A stretch of DNA of 6,011 bases. Source: Chitinophaga pinensis (lineage in GTDB: Bacteria; Bacteroidota; Bacteroidia; M30B66). The stretch covers positions 1-6,011 of the forward strand of contig CALQJV010000089.1 in assembly GCA_943330985.1 (NCBI GenBank), given 5' to 3'. The notes beneath the pieces are model-generated. The model did not search any database. It was not told the DNA's origin and saw only the letters and a list, made by a program, of their open reading frames with translations. This document shows, one piece after another, positions 1 to 6,011 of this stretch (its first letter is position 1; the number at the start of each line of letters is the position of its first letter). Both the position numbers and the translations under genes were made by a program.

Positions 1-656
1 GAATTAAGTAAAGAAATTACCACAGGCATATCGGCTCCTCCAATGGGAACCACAAACAGAATTCCATAAAGCAGCGAAAGAGCAAGCAAACTATACATAT
101 AAGTTGGCGTGTTCAAAGCTGGATTAATAACCATCATGACTCCCAAACCAAGGGTGATGATCATAATTACAGTATTTACAATATTATATGATGGAATGCG
201 AACTGCTTTATTGAGGGTTCCATTAAGTTTCAGAAAAGCAATCATACTTCCTGAAAATGAAACAGAACCAATAATCAACCCAGCCAAAACAGGAACTAAC
301 GTGGAAGTTTGTTCACTTAAATGCGGATATTCAATAAGCGAAATCAATGCAGCACAAGCGCCTCCCATTCCATTAAACAAGGAGACCAATTCAGGCATCT
401 TGGTCATCGCAACTTTACGGGCTGCAACCCATCCTGCAATTGTTCCAATTAAAATTGACAAACCTATTAATGCATAAATCAACATGGGAACTTGACCATC
501 GTGAAGAAAAATAGTTCCTAAAATGGCAGCGGTCATTCCACCAGCTCCAATTAAATTTCCTTTGCGAGCTGTTTTGGGATTCCCCATCATCTTCAAACCA
601 ATGACAAAAGTCAACGAGGCTATCAGATAGCAAATTTCGAGTAATGATACGTTCAT
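1..656 (-). CDS. pntB: NAD(P) transhydrogenase subunit beta, partial (C-terminal part beyond left edge)
   Basis: This is the membrane and NADP(H)-binding subunit of the proton-translocating transhydrogenase of the inner membrane. I read it by translating the complement from the ATG at 656; it stays open to the window edge, giving 218 codons of a protein usually near 460, so the NADP-binding domain III is not in view. Visible family signatures are RKGN near residues 31-34, MPELVSLFNGMGG at 87-99, a GSVSFSGSMIAF segment at 130-141, and GGADMPVVISLLN at 206-218, whose Asp209 should match the functionally important E. coli beta Asp213. Several hydrophobic helices are evident (about 5-22, 37-51, 58-78, 121-142, 158-178, 186-205). 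Asn95 stands where E. coli has beta His91. It is the last visible gene of the pntAA-pntAB-pntB operon, starting 15 bases after the pntAB stop. Identification is firm; only completeness is unknown. Confidence 0.95.
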   Translation of the reverse strand, partial: MNVSLLEICYLIASLTFVIGLKMMGNPKTARKGNLIGAGGMTAAILGTIFLHDGQVPMLIYALIGLSILIGTIAGWVAARKVAMTKMPELVSLFNGMGGACAALISLIEYPHLSEQTSTLVPVLAGLIIGSVSFSGSMIAFLKLNGTLNKAVRIPSYNIVNTVIMIITLGLGVMMVINPALNTPTYMYSLLALSLLYGILFVVPIGGADMPVVISLLN

Positions 657-664
657 GGCTTAAA

Positions 665-671
665 TCCCTTT
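665..671 (-). promoter_or_regulatory. Possible ribosome binding site of pntB
   Basis: On the minus strand the short pntAB-pntB gap carries AAAGGGA, ending 8 bases before the pntB ATG. It partly matches a Shine-Dalgarno sequence (AAAGG). The other genes here have A/T-rich leaders or overlapping stop-start signals with no such motif, as is usual in Bacteroidota, so its role is uncertain. Confidence 0.35.
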
Positions 672-977
672 TTACTTTTTCTTAAACATTTCAAGCATGT
701 GGTCGGTAACCACAAATCCACCTACAACATTAAGCGTTCCGAGCAAAACCGCAAGAAACCCTAAAGTCAACATGATATAATCGTCTGCTTTCAAATTCAA
801 CATAACGTGAATGGCTCCAACAATTACAACCCCGTGAATGGCATTCGCTCCGGACATAAGTGGCGTATGTAAAACCGTTGGAACGTGACCAATTACTTCA
901 ACCCCAACAAAAATGGAGAGTACAATGAAGTAAATCATGTCGATATTTTGTTGAATAAATGCGAAAATCGTTTCCAT
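672..977 (-). CDS. pntAB: NAD(P) transhydrogenase subunit alpha part 2 (small membrane subunit)
   Basis: This 101-residue protein is the separate membrane part of the alpha subunit, which in E. coli is fused to the C-terminal end of PntA. With PntB it forms membrane domain II, through which protons pass. The sequence shows three hydrophobic helices (about residues 14-32, 44-62, 68-90), the family signature VLHTPLMSGANAIHG at 35-49, and a conserved ending GGFVVTDHMLEMF at 86-98. Its length fits the family. His93 in the final motif is where I recall Arg in most homologues (TDRML or TQRML); a single C-to-T type transition would explain CGC to CAC. The gene lies 29 bases after pntAA and 15 before pntB, in the same direction, so one transcript is likely. 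The A/T-rich leader has no Shine-Dalgarno motif. The ATG at 977 gives the expected short N-terminus. Confidence 0.94.
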   Translation of the reverse strand: METIFAFIQQNIDMIYFIVLSIFVGVEVIGHVPTVLHTPLMSGANAIHGVVIVGAIHVMLNLKADDYIMLTLGFLAVLLGTLNVVGGFVVTDHMLEMFKKK

Positions 978-1006
978 AATTACTATTAAAAATTCTGTTA
1001 GATAAA

Positions 1007-2122
1007 TTACTTAATCAATGAGGAATGTAAAACTTTACCTTGATGAACGATGAGAGATCCCTTGGTAATTTCCTCTTCCATATCCCAAAGAAATGTTTCT
1101 TTATTAGCTAAATGCAGTAATAAAGTACTGATATTTTTGGCGTACAACTGACTTGCATTTAACGGAAGTAAAGAGGGAAGATTCGATTCCCCGATTATAG
1201 TTACACCGTGCTTTACAACATTTTCATTTAATACACTGATTGCGCAATTTCCGCCTTGTTCAACGGCCATATCCACAATAACAGACCCAGCGCGCATCGC
1301 CTTCACCATCTCTTCGGTGATAAGCAAAGGTGCTTTTTTACCAGGAATAAGAGCGGTAGTAATAACAATGTCGGCATCAGCAACATGCTTGGAAATTAAC
1401 GCTTGTTGCTTCTTTAGAAAATCGTCCGAAACATCTTTAACATAACCACCTTCAGTTTTCATGGAATCATCACCTTTCAGCTCGATGAATTTACCACCCA
1501 AACTTTGAACTTGTTCTTTGGTTTCGGGACGAATATCACTTACTTCTACAATGGCTCCAAGGCGCTTGGCTGTGGCAATGGCTTGAAGTCCGGCAACACC
1601 CGCTCCCATAATCACCACTTTTGCAGGTTTAACAGTTCCGGCAGCTGTCATGAGCATAGGAAAAATTTTACCCAAAGCATTCGCCGCTAACAGCACCGTT
1701 TTGTATCCTGCAAGATTGCTTTGCGAACTTAATGCGTCCATCTTTTGAGCACGTGAAATTCGCGGAACAGCATCCATCGAAAAAGCACTAATTCCCGCAC
1801 CTTCAATAGCCGCAATTGTTTCGGGAGAAGCTGATGCAAAAAGAAAGCTGATAAGCACAGCACCCGATTTCATTTTAGCAATGGAAGTTAATTCAGGAGC
1901 ATTCACTGCTAAAACCACATCCGCTTGACTAAAAACCGCTTGCGGATCTACCAAAGTGGCGCCAACTGACTCATATATAGCATCTGCAAAATAGGATTTC
2001 TCCCCTGCTCCATGTTCTACATATAAGGTAAATCCTTTTCCAACAAGTTCTTTCACCACATCGGGTGTTAACGAAACCCGATTTTCTCGGGCCTTTGTTT
2101 CTTTAGGTACAGCAATAATCAC
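1007..2122 (-). CDS. pntAA: NAD(P) transhydrogenase subunit alpha part 1 (NAD(H)-binding domain I)
   Basis: This 371-residue soluble subunit binds NAD(H) and exchanges hydride with NADP(H) held by PntB. It belongs to the alanine dehydrogenase/PNT family. The N-terminal domain opens with IIAVPKETKARENRVSLTP (2-20). The mobile-loop region RISRAQKMDALSSQSNLAGY spans 121-140, the Rossmann glycine motif GAGVAGLQA 173-181, followed by VSDIRPE at 194-200, and the conserved ALIPGKKAPLLIT and MAVEQGGNCA lie at 257-269 and 285-294. Length matches stand-alone PntAA proteins; the membrane helices fused on in E. coli are encoded by the next gene. The start is GTG at 2122: the predicted N-terminus aligns with family starts and no in-frame ATG lies between it and the upstream in-frame stop. 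Alanine dehydrogenase is a relative of similar length, but the loop and the pntAB-pntB neighbours settle the call. A candidate promoter lies just upstream. Confidence 0.95.
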   Translation of the reverse strand: MIIAVPKETKARENRVSLTPDVVKELVGKGFTLYVEHGAGEKSYFADAIYESVGATLVDPQAVFSQADVVLAVNAPELTSIAKMKSGAVLISFLFASASPETIAAIEGAGISAFSMDAVPRISRAQKMDALSSQSNLAGYKTVLLAANALGKIFPMLMTAAGTVKPAKVVIMGAGVAGLQAIATAKRLGAIVEVSDIRPETKEQVQSLGGKFIELKGDDSMKTEGGYVKDVSDDFLKKQQALISKHVADADIVITTALIPGKKAPLLITEEMVKAMRAGSVIVDMAVEQGGNCAISVLNENVVKHGVTIIGESNLPSLLPLNASQLYAKNISTLLLHLANKETFLWDMEEEITKGSLIVHQGKVLHSSLIK

Positions 2123-2133
2123 AGGCTTAGCAT
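2120..2133 (-). other. Four-codon mini-ORF overlapping the pntAA GTG start
   Basis: Reading the minus strand from 2133, ATG CTA AGC CTG TGA encodes MLSL and stops at 2119-2121, so its TGA overlaps the GTG start of pntAA (CTGTGATT). It is out of frame with pntAA. A ribosome ending here could restart at the GTG, as in stop-start coupling, or the ATG may be chance. Nothing beyond the arrangement supports translation. Confidence 0.2.
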
Positions 2134-2138
2134 TTTCA

Positions 2139-2146
2139 CAAATATA
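2139..2146 (-). promoter_or_regulatory. Candidate -7 promoter element for the pnt operon
   Basis: The minus strand reads TATATTTG, an exact match to the Bacteroidota -7 consensus TAnnTTTG, 16 bases before the pntAA GTG. No good TTTG or TTG -33 element is seen about 20 bases upstream, where the minus strand reads GGCAATCG. If active, transcription would start around 2135-2130 and the leader would be only about 10 bases long. Confidence 0.4.
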
Positions 2147-2274
2147 GAGAGAAGTAATTCCACGATTGCCTCTTAAAATCAGAAGAATTATTTTTTTATT
2201 AACCGATTAAACAATTTAATTCAATGTGAGTTAGTGTGCTGAAATATTAAAACTAATTTAATTTCAAATCCCTA

Positions 2275-2287
2275 AAACCGATGGTTT
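2275..2287. repeat. Short inverted repeat upstream of the rightward promoter
   Basis: AAACC and GGTTT form perfect five-base arms around a GAT centre. The repeat sits about 17 bases before the -7 element at 2304, that is, over the expected -33 region, where a regulator could act. The arms are short and could be chance in AT-rich DNA. Confidence 0.25.
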
Positions 2288-2294
2288 CCTACTG

Positions 2295-2315
2295 TTGCTT
2301 ATGTAACTTTGCGAA
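2295..2315 (+). repeat. Imperfect direct repeat, copy 1 (contains the -7 element)
   Basis: This 21-base copy begins TTGCTTATG and ends CGAA. It matches 2361-2381 at 18 of 21 positions, and all three differences are transitions. Copy 1 contains the TAACTTTG promoter element; in copy 2 this has become CAACCTTA, which no longer fits the consensus. Confidence 0.5.
2304..2311 (+). promoter_or_regulatory. Candidate -7 promoter element for the CoA-binding/receptor/lipoprotein operon
   Basis: TAACTTTG matches the Bacteroidota -7 consensus TAnnTTTG exactly and lies 55 bases before the ATG at 2367. The -33 region around 2283-2287 reads GGTTT, only a weak match to TTTG. Transcription would start near 2316, leaving an A/T-rich leader of about 50 bases with no Shine-Dalgarno motif. 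Confidence 0.45.
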
Positions 2316-2360
2316 CCGAAAACATCCTATTAATTCAAACCTTATTAAATCATTTCATTC

Positions 2361-2381
2361 TTGCTTATGCAACCTTACGAA
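2361..2381 (+). repeat. Imperfect direct repeat, copy 2 (covers the start codon)
   Basis: The second copy lies 66 bases downstream of copy 1 and spans the ATG at 2367 and the first five codons of the CoA-binding gene. Either a local duplication or chance similarity between a promoter and a start region could produce it. Confidence 0.5.
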
Positions 2382-2744
2382 ACACGAATAACCTTAGTGA
2401 TTGGAGCAAGTGAAAATCCTGAACGGTATGCATTCAAAGCAAGCACAAAGCTTCAGGAACATGGATTTAAGGTGATTGCCTTTGGATTAAAACCCGGAAT
2501 TATCGGCAATATTCCAATTCAAACAACATTTCCTAAAGAAACTAAAATTGATACGGTGACATTGTACGTTGGACCTCAGCGGCAAACTGCAGTTATTCCA
2601 GAAATCATTGCACTAAAACCGCGTCGTATAATTTTTAATCCCGGAACAGAAAATCCTGATTTTATTAAGCAAGCAAAAGATGCGGGTATCGAAACTGAAA
2701 TTGCTTGCACATTGGTTTTATTAGCAACAGCTAGTTATTTTTAA
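2367..2744 (+). CDS. CoA-binding-fold protein (CoA_binding_2 / YccU-like family)
   Basis: This small cytoplasmic protein of 125 residues consists of one Rossmann-like CoA-binding domain, related to the N-terminal domain of succinyl-CoA synthetase alpha. The glycine-containing loop VIGASENPERYAFKA covers residues 11-25, after the first strand. A second strand HGFKVIAFGLKP lies at 32-43, and the family signature IIFNPGTENPDF at 88-99 precedes a late AGIETEIACTLV segment. Length fits the stand-alone family, whose biochemical role is not established; CoA or nucleotide binding is inferred from the fold. I chose ATG 2367 over the in-frame TTG at 2361, because it gives the usual short N-terminus before the first strand. 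The gene heads a rightward operon: its TAA shares a base with the receptor ATG (TAATG), which implies translational coupling. No catalytic residues can be assigned. Confidence 0.88.
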   Translation: MQPYETRITLVIGASENPERYAFKASTKLQEHGFKVIAFGLKPGIIGNIPIQTTFPKETKIDTVTLYVGPQRQTAVIPEIIALKPRRIIFNPGTENPDFIKQAKDAGIETEIACTLVLLATASYF

Positions 2745-5158
2745 TGAGAAATCTCATTCAGTTTTTTCACTCAATTTTGAAAATCAATTTCACAATAATC
2801 CGTGTATTGATGTTTGGAATCGCTTTCTTTTTTGCATCATCAATCGCATTAACTGCACAAAGTAATTTTACATTAAGTGGCTATGTGAAAGATGCTTCCA
2901 CCGGCGAATATTTACCCGGCGCAAACGTGTTTATCAAAGAACTATTAAAAGGAACCTCCACCAATTCGTATGGATTTTATTCGATAACTCTTCCCAAAGG
3001 AAATTACACCTTAGGGGTATCGTTTATGGGGTATTCCGAATATTCTTCTGCTGTTAATCTGAATAAAGATCAACGAATAAACATAACCATTTCGCCGAAA
3101 GCTATTGAATCGAAAGAGTTTGAAGTCACTGAAAAACGCATCGAGAACAATGTTAAAAGTACCGATATGGGACGCGTTGAACTCTCGGTAGAAAACATGA
3201 AGAAGTTACCCGCATTTTTTGGGGAGGTCGATTTGATAAAAATTGTGCAGCTTATTCCGGGTGTCAAAAATGCGGGTGAAGGAAACACAGGATTGTATAT
3301 CAGAGGCGGTGGACCTGATCAGAATTTGGTTTTATTGGATGAGGCTGTTGTTTACAATGCGGCGCATTTGCTGGGTTTCTTTTCGGTGTTCAATTCCGAT
3401 GCTGTGAAAACTGTCGATTTACACAAAGGAGGTATGCCGGCTCAATTTGGAGGTCGATTGGCTTCCGTTTTAGACATTGGCATGAAGGAAGGAAACAATC
3501 AAAAATACAAAGTTGATGGTGGTATAGGATTAATTGCATCGCGATTAACGGTTCAAGGGCCAATTAAAAAAGATACTGCTTCCTTTATTGTTTCTGCACG
3601 AAGAACGTATATTGATGTTGTTACGAAGCCCTTTATTAAATCGACCTCTCCTACCAAAGGTTCGGGCTATTATTTCTACGATTTAAATACCAAAATAAAT
3701 TACCGATTAAGCGATAAAGACCGTTTGTTTATTTCGGGATATTTTGGACGAGATGTATTTACTTTTAAAAGCACCAAAAGTAATTTCGACATCCGAATCC
3801 CTTGGGGGAATGCAACATTATCGGCTCGTTGGAATCATTTGTTTAGCAATAAATTATTTTTAAATACTTCCGCAATCTTCTCCGATTATCAATTTGAATC
3901 GAATATTGCACAAACCAATTTCAATTTCAAAGTTGGTTCAGGAATTCGCGACTACAATGGGAAATTAGATTTTACTTGGTATCCGACCATTCGACATACC
4001 GTAAAATTTGGAACGAATTATATTTACCATCGCTTTTCTCCAAACAATGCAAGTGGCGAAATTGCGGGTCAGGAACTCGATTTTGGACCGAAGATTTATT
4101 TATACGCTCACGAAGCAGCATTGTATGCTGGTGATGATTTTGACATTACAGAAAAACTACGAATTCACGGAGGTTTGAGGGCTTCTTGGTTTGCACAAGT
4201 GGGTCCTTACACCCAATACATCAAAAATGAATTAAACCAAAAAACTGATTCAATTAACTATTCTCAAGGAGATTTGGTGAAACAATACCCGAATGTTGAA
4301 CCTCGGTTAATGTTGCGATACACACTCAATAAAAGTTCTTCAATCAAAGCATCATTCACGCAGAATTATCAATACATACACATCACATCCTTAGCAAACC
4401 AAAGTTTACCTACCGACCTCTGGTTTCCATCTACAGGCCGAGTGAAACCACAATTTGGCACACAATATTCTTTGGGCTATTACCATAATTTCAATGAAAA
4501 CACTTGGGAAACTTCGGTAGAAGCATATTACAAAACCATGAAAAATCAGATTGAATTCAAAGACGGAACATTGCCTTCAAGCGCCGTCAACGACAATCTC
4601 GATAGTTACCTCACCTTTGGAAAAGGACAAGCTTATGGCGCTGAATTCTTCTTGAAGAAAGCGTTGGGAAAAACTTCCGGTTGGATTGGTTACACACTCT
4701 CATGGACAACGCGAACATTCCCCGAATTGAACAATGGAAAAACATACTTTGCCCGCTACGATCGACGTCACGATTTTTCATTTGTGTTAACACATGAATT
4801 CAGTAAAAAATGGACCATCGGTGCAGTATTCGTTTATGCATCAGGTAATTTACTTTGGCTTCCTACGAGCATTTATTTTATGGAGGGGAAAGCCGTTGTT
4901 AACTATGGTGAACGTAACAATTACCGCATGCCGGCTTATCATCGTCTCGATCTTTCTGCAACCTTTACTCCCAACAAACAACGAAAACTCCACTCCAGTT
5001 GGAACTTCTCTATTTACAATGTTTACAGTCGATTAAACCCCTATTTCATTTACATAGAAACAACAGGAAGTCCATTAACTGGCGATTTAAAAAACACGGC
5101 GAAGAAAGTTTCCTTGTTTCCAATCATTCCAACCGTTACATATAATTTCAATTTCTAA
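2744..5158 (+). CDS. TonB-dependent outer-membrane receptor with carboxypeptidase-like N-terminal domain
   Basis: This 804-residue protein is an outer-membrane beta-barrel that imports a ligand using TonB-supplied energy. A hydrophobic stretch at 14-38 ending ALTA-QS looks like a signal peptide with cleavage near residue 38. A carboxypeptidase-D regulatory-like domain follows (about 42-117), with GYVKDASTGEYLPGANVFI and YGFYSITLPKGNY. A possible TonB box, KEFEVTEK, lies at 124-131. The plug (about 140-248) carries LYIRGGGPDQNLVLLDEAVVYN and LHKGGMPAQFGGRLASVLDI. The rest is barrel, ending NFNF with a C-terminal Phe typical of barrel sorting. The ATG at 2744 overlaps the previous stop; Met23 (ATG 2810) would leave a shorter signal peptide and is the alternative start. 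The next gene overlaps the same way. Although larger than many siderophore receptors, it lacks clear SusC length (about 1000), and the DUF4249 neighbour is typical of this subgroup. The ligand is unknown. Confidence 0.93.
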   Translation: MRNLIQFFHSILKINFTIIRVLMFGIAFFFASSIALTAQSNFTLSGYVKDASTGEYLPGANVFIKELLKGTSTNSYGFYSITLPKGNYTLGVSFMGYSEYSSAVNLNKDQRINITISPKAIESKEFEVTEKRIENNVKSTDMGRVELSVENMKKLPAFFGEVDLIKIVQLIPGVKNAGEGNTGLYIRGGGPDQNLVLLDEAVVYNAAHLLGFFSVFNSDAVKTVDLHKGGMPAQFGGRLASVLDIGMKEGNNQKYKVDGGIGLIASRLTVQGPIKKDTASFIVSARRTYIDVVTKPFIKSTSPTKGSGYYFYDLNTKINYRLSDKDRLFISGYFGRDVFTFKSTKSNFDIRIPWGNATLSARWNHLFSNKLFLNTSAIFSDYQFESNIAQTNFNFKVGSGIRDYNGKLDFTWYPTIRHTVKFGTNYIYHRFSPNNASGEIAGQELDFGPKIYLYAHEAALYAGDDFDITEKLRIHGGLRASWFAQVGPYTQYIKNELNQKTDSINYSQGDLVKQYPNVEPRLMLRYTLNKSSSIKASFTQNYQYIHITSLANQSLPTDLWFPSTGRVKPQFGTQYSLGYYHNFNENTWETSVEAYYKTMKNQIEFKDGTLPSSAVNDNLDSYLTFGKGQAYGAEFFLKKALGKTSGWIGYTLSWTTRTFPELNNGKTYFARYDRRHDFSFVLTHEFSKKWTIGAVFVYASGNLLWLPTSIYFMEGKAVVNYGERNNYRMPAYHRLDLSATFTPNKQRKLHSSWNFSIYNVYSRLNPYFIYIETTGSPLTGDLKNTAKKVSLFPIIPTVTYNFNF

Positions 5159-6011
5159 TGAATAAGCTGTTGTATATATGTGTTGTTGTTTTTGCATTAG
5201 GAATGATGCAAGCATGCGAACGTGAAATAGATATTGAACTTCCTAATGCGGAAGATTTACTTGTTGTGGAAGGTTCGATTGAAACAGGAGAATTCCCCAA
5301 AGTTTTGATTACACGCAACCGTGGTTTTTTCAATGAATTCCCAACAGATTTGAATGCATTTTTAACTGAATTTGTGGTGCAAGATGCTGTTGTAACTGTA
5401 AGCGATGGAACTAATTCAGAAGTACTACAATTTACAATTGATCCATTGAATTACCCTTTTGTTTATTACACAGGCTCAATCATTAAAGGAGAAGTTGGAA
5501 AAAACTATACATTGACAATCGTATCGGGAAACAAAACACTCAGTTCTCAAACTCAAATTTCCTCAGCAGTTCCTCTCGACTCAACCTGGTTTGGATTAGA
5601 TCCATTTAACAACAATGAAGATAGTTTGGGTGTTTCGTATGGGCAAATTATGGATCCTGACACATTAGGAAATGCCTATCGTTTGTTCGCGAAAAAAAAT
5701 AGTGAAATATCATACTTCCCAGTAGCTGGTGCTCATTTCAACGATGACTTCACTAATAATCAAAAGGTAGTGTTTTTCAATGGACAAGGAACGCGACCAT
5801 TTTTCGCGAGTGATACATTTGTCCCTCGTGAATTTTTTTACAAATTGGGAGATACTATTTTATTGAAATTCTGCTCCATTGGACGAAATGAAGAACTCTT
5901 TTTTAACACACTCGATGCTGCGACCAATTCGAATGGGAATCCATTTTCATCGCCAGTAATAGTAAAAAGTAATATTGTAGGCGGCTTAGGAATTTGGTGT
6001 GGATACTCTCC
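5158..6011 (+). CDS. DUF4249 surface lipoprotein, partial (C-terminal end beyond right edge)
   Basis: I translated this from the ATG at 5158, which shares one base with the receptor TAA (TAATG); it remains open for 284 codons to the edge. The N-terminus is a lipoprotein signal: a hydrophobic stretch (about residues 4-17) and MMQAC with the lipidated Cys at 20. Met at -3 is a slightly weak lipobox. The next residues, EREIDIE, are acidic, as in Bacteroidota signals sending lipoproteins to the cell surface. The beginning resembles DUF4249 proteins (LLVVEGSIETGEFPKVLITRN at about 34-54, too long to be chance), and SNIVGGLGIWCGY near 270-282 is the late conserved family motif, so only a short tail should be missing. 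The family is usually encoded beside a TonB-dependent receptor and may act as a substrate-binding partner, as SusD does for SusC. That role is inferred, and the substrate is unknown. Confidence 0.88.
   Translation, partial: MNKLLYICVVVFALGMMQACEREIDIELPNAEDLLVVEGSIETGEFPKVLITRNRGFFNEFPTDLNAFLTEFVVQDAVVTVSDGTNSEVLQFTIDPLNYPFVYYTGSIIKGEVGKNYTLTIVSGNKTLSSQTQISSAVPLDSTWFGLDPFNNNEDSLGVSYGQIMDPDTLGNAYRLFAKKNSEISYFPVAGAHFNDDFTNNQKVVFFNGQGTRPFFASDTFVPREFFYKLGDTILLKFCSIGRNEELFFNTLDAATNSNGNPFSSPVIVKSNIVGGLGIWCGYS

Larger units (their letters stand above)
2123..2366. other. Divergent intergenic region between pntAA and the CoA-binding gene
   Basis: This 244-base AT-rich stretch separates the two divergent operons. 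It holds a TAnnTTTG match for each direction, a five-base-arm inverted repeat at 2275-2287 and the first copy of a 21-base imperfect direct repeat. I found no tRNA-like fold, no ORF with a plausible protein, and no GC-rich hairpin followed by a T run. The T-rich run near 2190-2197 is not preceded by a stem. Confidence 0.7.

Noticed and set aside
109..477. Plus-strand ORF of 122 codons
   Set aside because: It is antisense to pntB, whose translation shows clear family motifs throughout; the product resembles no family and has no plausible start context.
415..633. Minus-strand ORF of 72 codons
   Set aside because: It lies inside pntB in another frame; the ATG at 656 opens the true frame with PntB signatures.
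1505..1690. Plus-strand ORF of 61 codons
   Set aside because: It is antisense to the Rossmann region of pntAA and has low-complexity, Gly/Asn-rich sequence typical of a shadow ORF.
2186..2198. T-rich run as a terminator
   Set aside because: No stem precedes it, and no gene ends nearby on either strand; both flanking operons diverge from this region.
2215..2251. TTTAAT...ATTAAA as a hairpin or operator
   Set aside because: The arms are only A and T, with a 25-base loop, in AT-rich DNA; this is expected by chance.
2361..2366. TTG at 2361 as start of the CoA-binding gene
   Set aside because: It adds only two residues before an in-frame ATG; TTG starts are rarer, and the ATG gives the normal family N-terminus.
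3070..3288. Minus-strand ORF of 72 codons within the receptor gene
   Set aside because: It is antisense to the well-conserved plug-coding region and has no recognisable features of its own.
4611..5036. Two short ORFs (4611-4793 minus, 4794-5036 plus) inside the barrel region
   Set aside because: Both overlap the intact receptor frame, which runs on to a proper barrel end with C-terminal Phe; there is no sign of a frameshift.
5148..5333. Minus-strand ORF of 61 codons at the receptor-lipoprotein junction
   Set aside because: It is antisense to the signal peptide and start of the DUF4249 gene, which has a lipobox and a coupled start.

Overview
This 6 kb window looks like an ordinary chromosomal stretch of a Bacteroidota bacterium, probably from an environmental or uncultured Flavobacteriia/Sphingobacteriia-like lineage. 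The evidence is the AT-rich sequence, A/T-rich leaders mostly without Shine-Dalgarno motifs, two exact matches to the Bacteroidota -7 promoter element TAnnTTTG, and a TonB-dependent receptor with a carboxypeptidase-like N-terminal extension followed by a DUF4249 surface lipoprotein, a gene pair typical of this phylum. No RNA gene, CRISPR array, insertion sequence or convincing terminator was seen.

Left half (1-2122, minus strand): a proton-translocating NAD(P)+ transhydrogenase operon in the split three-gene form. It reads from right to left: pntAA (soluble NAD(H)-binding subunit, GTG start at 2122), pntAB (small membrane subunit) and pntB (membrane and NADP(H)-binding subunit, cut by the left edge after 218 codons). 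Together they would make one inner-membrane complex that couples proton flow to hydride transfer between NADH and NADP+.

Centre (2123-2366): a divergent intergenic region of 244 bases with a candidate promoter on each strand, a small inverted repeat, and an imperfect 21-base direct repeat whose second copy covers the start codon of the rightward operon.

Right half (2367-6011, plus strand): a tightly coupled operon of three genes, each stop overlapping the next start as TAATG. The genes are a small CoA-binding-fold protein, an 804-residue TonB-dependent outer-membrane receptor, and a DUF4249 lipoprotein that runs off the right edge close to its expected end. The receptor and lipoprotein probably form an outer-membrane uptake unit, analogous in layout to SusC/SusD. 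The substrate cannot be read from the sequence. Linkage of a cytoplasmic CoA-binding-fold protein to this unit is the least expected part of the window. I see no clear evidence of a wholly new system; the DUF4249 receptor pair with its coupled CoA-binding gene is the best candidate for under-described biology.
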